A stretch of DNA of 64,000 nt from an uncultured Lachnospiraceae bacterium (GCA_902774915.1 CACYKH010000014.1:16101-80100); one strand, 5' to 3'. Counted from the first letter of the stretch, positions 1 to 8,185 are shown. A program made the numbers and translations. The notes: generated by a model from the letters alone, not told the origin.

Positions 1-1
1 T

Positions 2-409
2 AAACCAGCACAGTTTGGGGCGGTCACATCTAACCCACCTTATATGAAAGAGAATTCGGGGCTCAAGAATCCTAGTGATACTATTTATATTTCGAGGCAT
101 GAGGTTAGTGCCAGTCTTGAAGATGTTATCTCAGCGGCATCGTATCTGCTAAAGACAAATGGGACCTTTACTATGGTGCACCGTCCATCCAGGCTCCCTG
201 AAATTATGGAAATGATGGTTAAGTACAGGCTGGAGCCAAAGCGTATGCAGCTGGTTCAGCCTACTGTTGATAAAGAACCAAACCTCGTTCTTATAGAGGG
301 GGTTAAAGAGGCGGGAAGAGAGTGCAGAATCCTTCCTACTCTGGCTGTTTATGATGATGAGGGAAACTATACTGAGGAACTGCTTCGTTATTACGGTAAG
401 GAGAAGTAA
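2..409 (+). CDS. trmN6: tRNA1(Val) adenine-N6-methyltransferase, C-terminal part
   Basis: The reading frame enters from the left edge and ends at TAA 407-409. It holds the NPPY motif (32-43) of adenine-N6 methyltransferases, followed by the usual C-terminal part (LEDVISAASYLLK, VHRPSRLPEI). TrmN6/YabB-type enzymes methylate N6 of A37 in tRNA1(Val) using S-adenosylmethionine. The SAM-binding N-terminal half lies outside the window. It sits one base upstream of rsmI, the same neighbourhood as yabB-yabC(rsmI) in Bacillus, so the two are probably cotranscribed. The first internal ATG (44) follows NPPY directly and is not a start. Confidence 0.85.
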   Translation, partial: KPAQFGAVTSNPPYMKENSGLKNPSDTIYISRHEVSASLEDVISAASYLLKTNGTFTMVHRPSRLPEIMEMMVKYRLEPKRMQLVQPTVDKEPNLVLIEGVKEAGRECRILPTLAVYDDEGNYTEELLRYYGKEK

Positions 410-410
410 T

Positions 411-1268
411 ATGTCAGGAATATTATATTTGGTTGCAACTCCTATAGGTAATCTGGAAGATATGACTTATAGGGCTATCCGGATTCTTAAAGAGGCGGAC
501 CTTATAGCTGCTGAGGATACCAGGAATAGCATAAAGCTGCTAAACCATTTTGAAATAAAAACTCCAATGACCAGTTATCATGAATTTAACAGGTTTGATA
601 AGGCGGATTTTCTTATTGAGAAGCTTCGTCAGGGGCAGAATGTGGCTGTTATAACGGATGCGGGCACACCGGGTATATCTGATCCTGGTGAAGTCCTTGT
701 TAAGATGTGTCATGAAGAGGGAATTCAGGTGGTGCCTGTTCCGGGAGCGGTAGCCGGCGTTAATGCGCTTATAGCTTCGGGCCAGGATACAAGAAGGTTT
801 GCTTTTGAGGCATTTATTCCTACTGACAAGAAGGAATGTGCCAGAGTGATGGAGGAGCTGAGCAAAGAAACCAGAACCATGGTTATTTATGAGGCACCTC
901 ACAGATTAAGGAAAACACTGGAGCTACTGAGGAAGACACTGGGAGATGAGAGAAGCATCTCTATTTGTAAAGAAATAACCAAGAAGCACGAAAGCTTTAA
1001 AAAGACTACTATTGGTGAGGCAATTCAGTTTTATGAGGCTGAAGAAAACCAGCCGCGTGGTGAATATGTTCTCGTAATTGCGGGAAAGTCATATGCCGAG
1101 CAGGAAGCGGAGGAAAGAGCTAAATGGGAGGATATGAGCATAGAAGAACACATCAGGTATTATATAGAGCAGGGTGTTGATAAGAAAGAGGCCGTGAAGA
1201 AGGTCGCTTCAGACCGAGGTCTTAGCAAGAGAGATGTTTATTCGGTCAGCGTAGACATGGATATCTAG
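411..1268 (+). CDS. rsmI: 16S rRNA (cytidine-1402-2'-O)-methyltransferase
   Basis: A 285-aa tetrapyrrole-methylase-fold protein with the RsmI hallmarks: VATPIGNLEDM near the N-terminus, then AAEDTRNS, VITDAGTPGISDPG and VPVPGAVAGVNAL. RsmI methylates the 2'-OH of C1402 in 16S rRNA with SAM, fine-tuning decoding in the ribosomal P site. The start at 411 (MSGILYLV) is chosen because AAGGAG ends a few bases upstream and all family similarity begins there; the frame is open further upstream but that part overlaps trmN6. It is one base downstream of the trmN6 stop, consistent with translational coupling. The length is normal for the family. Confidence 0.95.
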   Translation: MSGILYLVATPIGNLEDMTYRAIRILKEADLIAAEDTRNSIKLLNHFEIKTPMTSYHEFNRFDKADFLIEKLRQGQNVAVITDAGTPGISDPGEVLVKMCHEEGIQVVPVPGAVAGVNALIASGQDTRRFAFEAFIPTDKKECARVMEELSKETRTMVIYEAPHRLRKTLELLRKTLGDERSISICKEITKKHESFKKTTIGEAIQFYEAEENQPRGEYVLVIAGKSYAEQEAEERAKWEDMSIEEHIRYYIEQGVDKKEAVKKVASDRGLSKRDVYSVSVDMDI

Positions 1269-1293
1269 AGGTATTTTGGAATTAAAGTTTGTG

Positions 1294-1323
1294 TTGGCTA
1301 ACCGAGTACTGCTGTAGTATACT
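1294..1323 (+). promoter_or_regulatory. probable promoter of the ferredoxin gene
   Basis: TTGGCT (1294-1299) and TATACT (1318-1323) are separated by 18 bp and lie about 40 bp before the ferredoxin start. This fits a SigA promoter that makes the gene a single-gene transcript with the terminator downstream. Confidence 0.45.
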
Positions 1324-1363
1324 TCGCTTAGCTTATTTATTTAATTAAAGGAGGATTATAGCT

Positions 1364-1534
1364 ATGGCATACGTAATCAATGATTCTTGTATCTCATGTG
1401 GAACATGTGCTGGCAACTGCCCAGTTGGTGCTATCTCTGAGGGAGATGGACAGTTCACAATCGATGCTGATTCATGTATCTCTTGTGGTGCTTGCGCTAG
1501 CAACTGCCCAGTTGGAGCTATAGAAGAAGGTTAA
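1364..1534 (+). CDS. 2[4Fe-4S] clostridial-type ferredoxin
   Basis: A 56-aa protein with two CxxCxxCxxxCP clusters (C9, C12, C15, C19 and C38, C41, C44, C48), each followed by VGAI. This is the classic clostridial ferredoxin, a soluble low-potential electron carrier for pyruvate:ferredoxin oxidoreductase, hydrogenase and Rnf-type enzymes. AAAGGAGGA lies at a good distance before the ATG. The gene has its own promoter and a strong terminator, and its codons are those of a highly expressed gene. The internal duplication of the protein is obvious at both protein and DNA level. The maturation genes of an [FeFe]-hydrogenase, a likely redox partner, lie about 48 kb downstream. Confidence 0.96.
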   Translation: MAYVINDSCISCGTCAGNCPVGAISEGDGQFTIDADSCISCGACASNCPVGAIEEG

Positions 1535-1558
1535 GTATTATCTTAATACAAAAAGTAA

Positions 1559-1589
1559 AACCATCCCAAATTAATGGGATGGTTTTTTT
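1559..1589 (+). terminator. rho-independent terminator after ferredoxin
   Basis: A perfect 10-bp stem AACCATCCCA (1559-1568) / TGGGATGGTT (1575-1584) with a 6-nt loop, followed by a run of seven T. Confidence 0.93.
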
Positions 1590-1726
1590 GTTCGTCAAAA
1601 ATATTACGCCGTCGAAAAATAATCTGTAACGTTTTTAAAAGTTTGATGTTCAAGAATCATCTTATCAAACGGTACTACTCATTGCAATATAAATTTTTGC
1701 TGATTCGTCGGTACATTAAATTTTCA

Positions 1727-1755
1727 CTGTAAAAATACAGAATATATGTTAGAAT
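1727..1755 (+). promoter_or_regulatory. possible mecA promoter with a small palindrome
   Basis: TG-T-TAGAAT (1747-1755) looks like an extended -10 box about 35 bp before mecA. Just upstream is CTGTA-N4-TACAG (1727-1740), a perfect inverted repeat that could be an operator. No good -35 box is visible. Apart from this and the terminator, the 256-bp gap before mecA shows nothing else. Confidence 0.3.
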
Positions 1756-1790
1756 ACTAATAATCAAAAAAGTCACTAAAGGATAATGAT

Positions 1791-2462
1791 ATGAAAATAG
1801 AGAAATTAAGTGACAACCAAATATCCTTTACTCTTTGGAAAAATGACCTAGAAGAGTACGATCTGACAATCACAGATCTGATTGGCAAAAGAAGTGATAA
1901 GGCTGAGGGATTCCTCAGAAAGCTCATGGAAGTTGCAAAGAATGACTATGACTTTGAGACGGATGATACATCCATCGTCATAGAAGCAATGCAGGTTGAT
2001 CAGGATTGTCTTGTTTTTGTTGTGACTAAACTGGCTGAGGGCGAGAACCTTGATCCTCGTTATGAGATGATGAGAAAGATTAAGGAAGGCCTTAAGAGAG
2101 AAGAAAAAGAAGAGGAATTTCCTTCCGTAGACGAACAGCCAAAGAAGGCTGAAGCCAAGGAATCCATTCCTCTTTATGGTATCTATACATTTGATAATAT
2201 GGACAAGCTTATAGAGGTTTCAAAGTTGTTTGAAAACTTCTATGACAGCGATAACTCCCTTTATAAAAATAAGGAAGATGGCCTCTATTATCTGGTATTT
2301 ACAAGAAATAGAAATACCGAAAATGAATTTTTACTGGTAGGAAGACAGCTCCGAGAATTTGGTACAGCCTTCAGACAGAGCTATGCTTCCAGATATTATA
2401 TAGAAGAGCATTTTGAGAAGATAATCTCTGATACAGCTCTTCAGACTCTTTCAGAGCTTTAA
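1791..2462 (+). CDS. mecA: MecA-type adaptor for ClpC
   Basis: A 223-aa protein with the two-part MecA layout: a basic/acidic N-terminal substrate-binding region (MKIEKLSDNQISFTL..., about residues 1-80), an acidic linker (100-120), and a C-terminal domain (about 125-223) of the type that docks on the ClpC ATPase. In Bacillus MecA delivers ComK and other proteins to ClpCP; the client here is unknown. An AAAGGA box precedes the ATG. It is transcribed alone and converges on rpiB with only 11 bp between the stop codons. Confidence 0.85.
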   Translation: MKIEKLSDNQISFTLWKNDLEEYDLTITDLIGKRSDKAEGFLRKLMEVAKNDYDFETDDTSIVIEAMQVDQDCLVFVVTKLAEGENLDPRYEMMRKIKEGLKREEKEEEFPSVDEQPKKAEAKESIPLYGIYTFDNMDKLIEVSKLFENFYDSDNSLYKNKEDGLYYLVFTRNRNTENEFLLVGRQLREFGTAFRQSYASRYYIEEHFEKIISDTALQTLSEL

Positions 2463-2473
2463 AACGGACTATC

Positions 2474-2902
2474 TTATGAATAATAGCTGATTCTTCGAAT
2501 GTGTCTTTCGTCGTTTGAGAAAGGTGTATCGATGAATGTATCGATTATCATAAGTGCAAGTCCAGGACCTACAACTCTAGCGCCCATGCAGAGTATATTT
2601 GCATTATTATGCTCTCTTGTGGCTTTTGCTGAAAAAGTATCATGGCACAGTGCTGCTCTGATACCTTTTTCTTTATTAGCCGCCATTGACATTCCAATTC
2701 CTGTTCCGCAGATCAGGATTCCCAGGTCTGCATCACCGTTTTGAATAGCCTCTGTTACAGGCTTTGCATATACAGGATAATCGCAGGATTCTGCGCTGTA
2801 GCATCCTACATCTACTACTTCAATTCCTCTTTTCTTCAGGTGGTCCATAACCTCCTGCTTAAGCTCGTATCCGCCGTGATCGCTTCCGATTACTATTTTC
2901 AT
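2474..2902 (-). CDS. rpiB: ribose-5-phosphate isomerase B
   Basis: A 142-aa RpiB/LacAB-family enzyme that interconverts ribose-5-phosphate and ribulose-5-phosphate in the cytosolic pentose-phosphate pathway. Visible active-site features are SDHGG (residues 7-11), the catalytic Cys in ILICGTGIGMS (C65), and H98 in REHNNAN. GGAGGAC precedes the ATG. It is last in the minus-strand operon murT-gatD-ywlC-rpiB, 11 bp behind ywlC. LacB and allose-phosphate isomerases share the fold, but the sequence and the housekeeping context favour RpiB. Confidence 0.93.
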   Translation of the reverse strand: MKIVIGSDHGGYELKQEVMDHLKKRGIEVVDVGCYSAESCDYPVYAKPVTEAIQNGDADLGILICGTGIGMSMAANKEKGIRAALCHDTFSAKATREHNNANILCMGARVVGPGLALMIIDTFIDTPFSNDERHIRRISYYS

Positions 2903-2913
2903 AATGTCCTCCT

Positions 2914-3948
2914 TTAAACATAAATAACTTTATGACCTGCCGCTTTTAGTAGACGGTTCATTATTGCGCCGCCTATTTCATAATCCTTAAAGCTTTCGCT
3001 ATAAATGTATTCTGCCCCGAGATCGTCGCATTCTCTAAGAGCGCTGTAAAGTCTTGCTGAAACTGTTATTCCGTCAGTAGTACTTCCTACTATTATAACG
3101 TCTTTATCATCATAATAGTGGGCATGCTCCTGTGGTGCAAGAATTTTAACTCTAAATCCTTCGAATTTTTTCTTTCTATATAATTCATTAATCTTTTCAG
3201 GGACATTATCAGCTTCTACTATATATAACTCGCCAGCAGGAGCGTAGTGAGTATATTTCATTCCAGGGGCCAGAGGTCTCATATTTGGATCTGGATGAGT
3301 GAGAGTAGGATCCACCTGAACCTTTCCTATTAAATGTTCCAGCATTTTCTTTGTTATAAATCCAGGTCTTAGTATAGTAGGAACCTTTCCGGTGAGGTCA
3401 ACAATAGTAGATTCTATTCCTATACCGACTGCGCCTCCATCTATTACCGCCTCTATCTTTCCATTCAGGTCCGTCATAACGTGCTCCGCCGTGGTAGGAG
3501 ATGGTCTGCCAGATGTATTCGCAGATGGTGCGGCAATATAAACACCGCTTTTCTTTATAAGCTCCAGTGCAGCAGGGTGGGAAGGCATACGAATAGCCAC
3601 GGTCTTAAGACCGCCGGTTGTTGCATCTGGTACTATTTCTTTCTTTGGGAGTATTATCGTGAGAGGTCCCGGCCAAAAGGCTTCCATAAGAGTCTTTGCT
3701 ATGTCCGGAACATTTTCTGCCAGCTCGTAAACAGCAGCAGTATCCGCAATATGAACTATAAGCGGATTGTCAGATGGGCGTCCCTTTGCTGCATAGATGT
3801 GCTGTGAAGCGGAAGGGTTCAGGGCGTTACCGCCCAGTCCATAAACCGTTTCGGTAGGAAATGCAACAAGACCGCCATTTTTAAGAATGTCAGCAGCTAT
3901 ATCTATATCCTGACTACTGTCAGATAGAAGTTTAGTTTCTGTTTCCAT
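2914..3948 (-). CDS. ywlC: L-threonylcarbamoyladenylate synthase (Sua5/YwlC type)
   Basis: A 344-aa long-form Sua5 protein. The YrdC domain (about residues 15-200) has the family signatures FPTETVYGLGG, KGRPSDNPL and SANTSGRPSPT; a separate Sua5 domain follows (about 215-344). The enzyme makes threonylcarbamoyl-AMP from threonine, bicarbonate and ATP for the universal t6A37 modification of ANN-decoding tRNAs. It begins 2 bp after the gatD stop, so it is part of the murT-gatD operon. In many Firmicutes ywlC also lies close to rpiB, as here. Confidence 0.95.
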   Translation of the reverse strand: METETKLLSDSSQDIDIAADILKNGGLVAFPTETVYGLGGNALNPSASQHIYAAKGRPSDNPLIVHIADTAAVYELAENVPDIAKTLMEAFWPGPLTIILPKKEIVPDATTGGLKTVAIRMPSHPAALELIKKSGVYIAAPSANTSGRPSPTTAEHVMTDLNGKIEAVIDGGAVGIGIESTIVDLTGKVPTILRPGFITKKMLEHLIGKVQVDPTLTHPDPNMRPLAPGMKYTHYAPAGELYIVEADNVPEKINELYRKKKFEGFRVKILAPQEHAHYYDDKDVIIVGSTTDGITVSARLYSALRECDDLGAEYIYSESFKDYEIGGAIMNRLLKAAGHKVIYV

Positions 3949-3950
3949 TA

Positions 3951-4709
3951 TCAGTCTCCACTCATGGTTCCATTAAGAACCTTTTCTAAGATGTGGTCAT
4001 GCGCTGCCTTCTCGTAGGCATCGGCCAGCGGCTCAAGTTCGCCTGAGCCATACTTGTGCTCAAGAGCCTTGCTGATAAGATGGTCAGCAAATTCAGGATT
4101 CTTTGGAAGAATAGGGCCGTGGCTGTAAGAACCATAAAGATTCTTATAATGTATTCCTTCGGTTTTATCCTCACCATTATTGCCATATCCGCTGAGAACT
4201 GTACCCAGTGGCTTTGTTCCTTCGCCCAGGTAAGTTCTTCCGCTATGGTTTTCGAATCCTACTATATCTGTACCTCCGGCTTCCTCAGGAAGACGGAAAG
4301 CGTAGTTTCCAATCATACGGACATCGCCGCCGATAGTATGAAAATCAACAGCGCCAAGGAATGACATGCGCTCACCTTCCTTGGTTTCATAATAATGTCC
4401 CATCATCTGATAACCACCGCAGATAACAAGGAAGGTCTTTCCATCCTCGATAGCGGCTTTGATGTTATCGCCTTTTCCTGCTTTCAGGTCGTTCAGGAGA
4501 ACCTCCTGCTCGAAATCTTGTCCGCCACCTATGAAAAATAGGTCATACTGAGTAAGGTCAGGCTGATCTCCCAGCTTAACCTCGTTTATTTCGCAGTCAA
4601 ATCCGCGCCATTCGAGACGCTTCTTAAGGCAGATTATATTTCCCCTGTCTCCGTAAAGGTTAAGGACCTCAGGAAACATATGTGCAATTTTAATCTTTCG
4701 TTCTGACAT
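3951..4709 (-). CDS. gatD: lipid II isoglutaminyl synthase, glutamine amidotransferase subunit GatD
   Basis: A 252-aa class-I glutaminase of the CobB/CobQ type. The nucleophile is C97 in FLVICGGYQMMG, the catalytic histidine is H197 in YSHGPILPKN, and GGGQDFEQ forms the oxyanion/substrate region. GatD releases ammonia from glutamine and passes it to MurT, which amidates the D-Glu of lipid II. The start at 4709 (MSERKIKIAH) is preferred over a start 21 bp upstream because its ATG overlaps the murT stop by one base with AGAAGG in front, which is translational coupling. The pair is normally co-encoded and works as a MurT-GatD complex. Confidence 0.95.
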   Translation of the reverse strand: MSERKIKIAHMFPEVLNLYGDRGNIICLKKRLEWRGFDCEINEVKLGDQPDLTQYDLFFIGGGQDFEQEVLLNDLKAGKGDNIKAAIEDGKTFLVICGGYQMMGHYYETKEGERMSFLGAVDFHTIGGDVRMIGNYAFRLPEEAGGTDIVGFENHSGRTYLGEGTKPLGTVLSGYGNNGEDKTEGIHYKNLYGSYSHGPILPKNPEFADHLISKALEHKYGSGELEPLADAYEKAAHDHILEKVLNGTMSGD

Positions 4710-6091
4710 TATACCTTCTGATCCTTCCAAAATTCTTTCTTTCCTGTGGCTGCGCTGACTACAGCTCTGAGACTAAGCATAGATGTGTAGTTAGGCAGTA
4801 TGAAAACAGGGAGATTATGGCTGGTCATTGCTTCTAGCAGCTTTTCATTATCTTCTATTAATGTAATCTTTTCTTCTTCGGCATCTGCATATTTCAGCCT
4901 TACCTGCATATCAGTAGCTCTGGTGCCGGAAACATATATCTTCTTGCAATGTGGATCCTGTGCCACCTTTTCATGGTCTGCATCCCAGATCCAGGATATA
5001 TCATGACCGTCTGCAGTCTTATCATTCAGACAGAATACTGCTACATAGTCCTCTCCAAGTGAAGAAAGATAGCTGAGAGACTGGTTGCATCCTGCTGGAT
5101 TTTTAACCAGTATCATCTGAATATCTACATTATTATATGTAAAGGTTTCCATTCGGCCGAAGCTGGAGCTTACATTTGCCAGAGAAGAGATTATATTCTT
5201 CTTGTCCCAGCCGGCGGCATCGTAGGCGCCTATAGCGGCTATTCCATTATAAACATTGTAGAGAGCAGGAAGGCCAATATGTATTTTTTCCTCATTAATA
5301 ACTATATCGCTTCCCTTGGCTGATATATCTATAGAAGAAACTTCTATATTAGGTTTAATTCTCTTGTATCCACACTTAGGACAGCTGAATCCACCCAGAT
5401 GCGCATATGTGTGGTAGGAGTATTCATACTCCGTGCCGCATTTAATACAATATTTAGCATCTGAAAGCTCGTCGTCGCTTGTTGCATCCTCGCAGGCTCC
5501 CTGTCCAATTCCGTAATAATAGACTTTATTTGGTACATCATTTGCAAGAGATGCAGTAAGGGAACAATCAGCATTGAGGCAGAGAGTTGTTTCAGGAACC
5601 AGCTTAACGCCTGTTCTAATCTCTTCCAATGTATGCATAACCTCACCGTATCTATCCAACTGATCTCTGAAAAGATTAGTTACTACTATTACTTTAGGCT
5701 TGATCAGAGGAACTACCTTTTTAAGGGCGCCCTCGTCACATTCAACTATTGCATATTTTCTTTTTGGTTTTCCGCCGAGAGTAGCAAGTGACGTGAATTC
5801 AGCAGTAACACCAGTAAGCAGGTTGGCACCGGAAATGTTTGAAAGAGGATTGATTCCGCTTTCCTGAAGGGCATTCCTCAGCATACTGCAGGTGGATGTC
5901 TTTCCGTTTGTACCTGTTACTACTATTATTTCCATATCTTTGGAAACAACCTCAAGAATCTTCTTATCGAAGAACATTGCTGCACGACCTGGAGTGGTAG
6001 TGCCACCGCGGTGCATTACTCTGAGACCCCATCTGGTCATTCTACAGGCTGCTACAGATAGAAATGTTGTTAGAAAATTATGATTTTTCAT
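4709..6091 (-). CDS. murT: lipid II isoglutaminyl synthase, Mur-ligase subunit MurT
   Basis: A 460-aa Mur-ligase-like ATPase. The P-loop TGTNGKTS is at residues 59-66, and a zinc ribbon inserted in the central domain carries C215, C218, C237 and C240. The C-terminal DUF1727 domain (about 320-455) follows. MurT activates the D-glutamate carboxylate of lipid II for amidation with ammonia from GatD, giving D-isoglutamine in peptidoglycan. It is the first gene of the four-gene minus-strand operon. The ribosome-binding site before its ATG is weak. TATAAT occurs on the minus strand about 35 bp upstream without a convincing -35. Confidence 0.95.
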   Translation of the reverse strand: MKNHNFLTTFLSVAACRMTRWGLRVMHRGGTTTPGRAAMFFDKKILEVVSKDMEIIVVTGTNGKTSTCSMLRNALQESGINPLSNISGANLLTGVTAEFTSLATLGGKPKRKYAIVECDEGALKKVVPLIKPKVIVVTNLFRDQLDRYGEVMHTLEEIRTGVKLVPETTLCLNADCSLTASLANDVPNKVYYYGIGQGACEDATSDDELSDAKYCIKCGTEYEYSYHTYAHLGGFSCPKCGYKRIKPNIEVSSIDISAKGSDIVINEEKIHIGLPALYNVYNGIAAIGAYDAAGWDKKNIISSLANVSSSFGRMETFTYNNVDIQMILVKNPAGCNQSLSYLSSLGEDYVAVFCLNDKTADGHDISWIWDADHEKVAQDPHCKKIYVSGTRATDMQVRLKYADAEEEKITLIEDNEKLLEAMTSHNLPVFILPNYTSMLSLRAVVSAATGKKEFWKDQKV

Positions 6092-6237
6092 AAGAGCTTT
6101 ACCGAGTTTCTTCCTATTATATATTTTTATAAAAGATTTAGGTTGATAATCTTGCCATAAAAGAGTATACTCTCGATAAGTATGGGCATATTACTAGGAA
6201 AGATTAGCACAAAATCCCTATGATTTCAATCTAAAGG

Positions 6238-6266
6238 TTGACAATCAGTGCCCATGGTGTTATTAT
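6238..6266 (+). promoter_or_regulatory. SigA promoter of the NlpC/P60 gene
   Basis: TTGACA (6238-6243), a 17-bp spacer and TATTAT (6261-6266) form a near-consensus promoter. The predicted start near 6273 gives a leader of about 90 nt before the coding region. Confidence 0.8.
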
Positions 6267-6272
6267 GTTTGC

Positions 6273-6289
6273 GTAACAATTTTGTAACA
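6273..6289 (-). promoter_or_regulatory. WalR-like direct-repeat box
   Basis: Read on the minus strand this is TGTTAC-AAAAT-TGTTAC, which fits the WalR consensus TGTWAH-N5-TGTWAH exactly. It sits directly on the predicted transcription start of a cell-wall hydrolase gene, the classic WalRK target class. A third GTAACA lies at 6315-6320. Binding is inferred, not shown. Confidence 0.45.
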
Positions 6290-6364
6290 AATTAATCGAA
6301 AATGTAAAAAAAACGTAACAAACCACAAGATATTGTGTGTTATATGACCATAGGAGGTTACATA

Positions 6365-7750
6365 ATGTATAAACCAACAAAGAGAGTTGTAGCTGCATTT
6401 CTTACAGCTGGCATACTTTTGTCGGTATCAGGAATATCTGCAAATGTAGAAGCTGGACAGGATTATGACTCTTCTAACGTCGGAATATCAATTAAAGTCG
6501 GAGAATATTTAGAGGAAAAGAAGTCAGAGGATCCGGTTTCAGATCTTACAGATGGAATCGTGACAATGGCTGATGTATATGCTGAGACAGAAGTAACTAC
6601 AGCATCAGATGCAGATGCTACTGCAACAGATGCAACTTCAACAGATGCTTCACCTACAGATGCTCATCTGTATCCACAGTTCCAGGATAGAGCTGTTGCT
6701 ACAGCAGAGGGCAAGGTAAACATCAGAACAGAAGCTAGTCCAGACGCTGAGGTTGTCGGCGTACTCGATAGAGGTGGTATCTGCCTCGTTGATGAGATTG
6801 GCGAAGAGTGGACAAAGATTGAATCTGGTACTTGCGTAGGATATATCGCAAATGAGTATCTTGCATACGGCGATGACGCAGGAACATGGTGTGAGAACAA
6901 CGGTATCGCAAGAACAGCCGTTATCAATACAGCTACTCTTAAGGTAAGAGAAGAAAAAGATGAATCCAGTGAGTGTGTAACTCTTGTACCAGAAGGTGAA
7001 GAGTACTATGTATACAGCGTTGGCGATGAGTGGACAGAGCTTTCAGTCGACGATGATGTTAGAGGATTCGTTAAGAGTGAATACGTTGATGTAACATTCG
7101 ATAACCCAAGAGCTGTTTCAGTTGAGGAACAGGCAGAGGCAGATAGAAAGGCTAAGGAAGAGGCTGACGCAGCTTGGCTTGCATATCTTGCATCACTTAA
7201 TACTCAGACAACAACAACTACAACTCAGCAGAATACAAACACAAATCAGACAACAACAACTACTACAACTCAGCAGACTGATAATACTCAGGCTGTAGAT
7301 AATACACAGCAGACACAGCAGACAGAAGTTGCTACAGAGGCAACAACACAGGCTACAACAGCTGCACCAGTTGCAGCACCAGCTGGTTCAACAGGAGTTG
7401 ATCTTGCAAACTATGCTTGCCAGTTCGTTGGTTACTCATATGTTTACGGTGGATCAAGTCTTACAGGTGGTACAGACTGTTCAGGATTTACAATGAGCGT
7501 TTACGCAGCATATGGATATTCACTTCCACATAATGCAGCTGCTCAGTCAGGATATGGTACAGAGGTTAGCTTATCTGACCTTCAGGCTGGAGACCTTCTC
7601 TTCTACAGCAATGGTGGTGGAATTGGTCACGTAGCAATCTACATCGGTGGTGGTTCAGTTGTACATGCATCTAATGCAAGAGATGGTATTAAGATCTCAT
7701 CATACAACTACAGAACACCTGTTAAGGCTGTTAGAATTATCAATAACTAA
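6365..7750 (+). CDS. secreted SH3 / NlpC-P60 peptidoglycan endopeptidase
   Basis: A 461-aa exported protein. A signal peptide (residues 1-31, KPTKR then a hydrophobic stretch) is followed by a Thr/Ala/Asp-rich spacer, two bacterial SH3 domains (about 110-175 and 185-245), a charged helix, a low-complexity Thr/Gln linker (about 285-345), and a C-terminal NlpC/P60 domain (about 350-461). The catalytic Cys is in TDCSGFT and the His in GHVAIYIGG. Such enzymes cut the gamma-D-Glu to diamino-acid bond of stem peptides during wall growth. The start at 6365 is chosen because AGGAGGT is 6 nt upstream; an in-frame ATG 30 bp earlier lacks one. The gene has its own promoter and terminator. Confidence 0.93.
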   Translation: MYKPTKRVVAAFLTAGILLSVSGISANVEAGQDYDSSNVGISIKVGEYLEEKKSEDPVSDLTDGIVTMADVYAETEVTTASDADATATDATSTDASPTDAHLYPQFQDRAVATAEGKVNIRTEASPDAEVVGVLDRGGICLVDEIGEEWTKIESGTCVGYIANEYLAYGDDAGTWCENNGIARTAVINTATLKVREEKDESSECVTLVPEGEEYYVYSVGDEWTELSVDDDVRGFVKSEYVDVTFDNPRAVSVEEQAEADRKAKEEADAAWLAYLASLNTQTTTTTTQQNTNTNQTTTTTTTQQTDNTQAVDNTQQTQQTEVATEATTQATTAAPVAAPAGSTGVDLANYACQFVGYSYVYGGSSLTGGTDCSGFTMSVYAAYGYSLPHNAAAQSGYGTEVSLSDLQAGDLLFYSNGGGIGHVAIYIGGGSVVHASNARDGIKISSYNYRTPVKAVRIINN

Positions 7751-7767
7751 TTAGAAAAGCTTATGAG

Positions 7768-7794
7768 CCCCGGAACGAAAGTTCCGGGGTTTTT
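7768..7794 (+). terminator. terminator after the NlpC/P60 gene
   Basis: A perfect 9-bp stem CCCCGGAAC / GTTCCGGGG with a GAAA loop, then TTTTT. Confidence 0.95.
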
Positions 7795-7809
7795 GTTTTA
7801 TTAACAACG

Positions 7810-7834
7810 TTTGATAATTAATTAGTTTATCAAA
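7810..7834. repeat. inverted repeat TTTGATAA-N9-TTATCAAA
   Basis: A perfect 8-bp inverted repeat in the 435-bp non-coding region before hpf. It lacks a T-tract, so it is more likely a protein-binding site than a terminator. Confidence 0.5.
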
Positions 7835-7862
7835 AGCGTAAAATGGGGAAAAATAGGCCTGT

Positions 7863-7881
7863 TTTGTGCAACATGCACAAA
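7863..7881. repeat. inverted repeat TTTGTGCA-ACA-TGCACAAA
   Basis: A perfect 8-bp inverted repeat with a 3-bp centre, of operator size, upstream of the DnaA-box cluster. The protein that would bind it is not evident. Confidence 0.5.
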
Positions 7882-7930
7882 GGATTGCTTTGGTGGTTGA
7901 CAATAATTAACATAATACGGTGTAAACCAG

Positions 7931-7997
7931 TGTGGATAACTACCCTCGGGAAGGCGCTAAAACGGTGTTATTAACAAATTTATCCACATTATCCACA
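7931..7997. promoter_or_regulatory. DnaA-box cluster (three perfect boxes)
   Basis: TTATCCACA occurs three times without mismatch: on the minus strand at 7931-7939 and twice head-to-tail on the plus strand at 7980-7988 and 7989-7997. A one-mismatch box TTATTAACA lies at 7968-7976. The region is non-coding and is followed by a very AT-rich stretch (about 8030-8100). No dnaA or dnaN gene is nearby, so this is either a DnaA titration/regulatory cluster or control of hpf/secA by DnaA. Confidence 0.7.
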
Positions 7998-8097
7998 TAA
8001 AAAGGGTAAACATAATCCGTGTGTTTTGGGCGGAATAAAAAAATAAATTTCGTGGTTTTTAACAAACTTTTAAAAAATTTCGGTTCTTAAACACTAA

Positions 8098-8126
8098 TTG
8101 AATGGAACTAGTCGATGTGATATAAT
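8098..8126 (+). promoter_or_regulatory. SigA promoter of hpf, extended -10
   Basis: TTGAAT (8098-8103), 17-bp spacer, then TG-A-TATAAT (8118-8126). The leader to the hpf start is about 55 nt. Confidence 0.8.
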
Positions 8127-8185
8127 CTAATAAACATGGAAATCCTATGGTTTTCGTGTATTTCTAGCGAGAAGGAGACAAAACT

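Noticed and set aside
7921-8097. Chromosomal replication origin
   Set aside because: Three DnaA boxes and AT-rich DNA are present, but dnaA, dnaN and other origin-linked genes are missing; kept as a DnaA-box cluster only.
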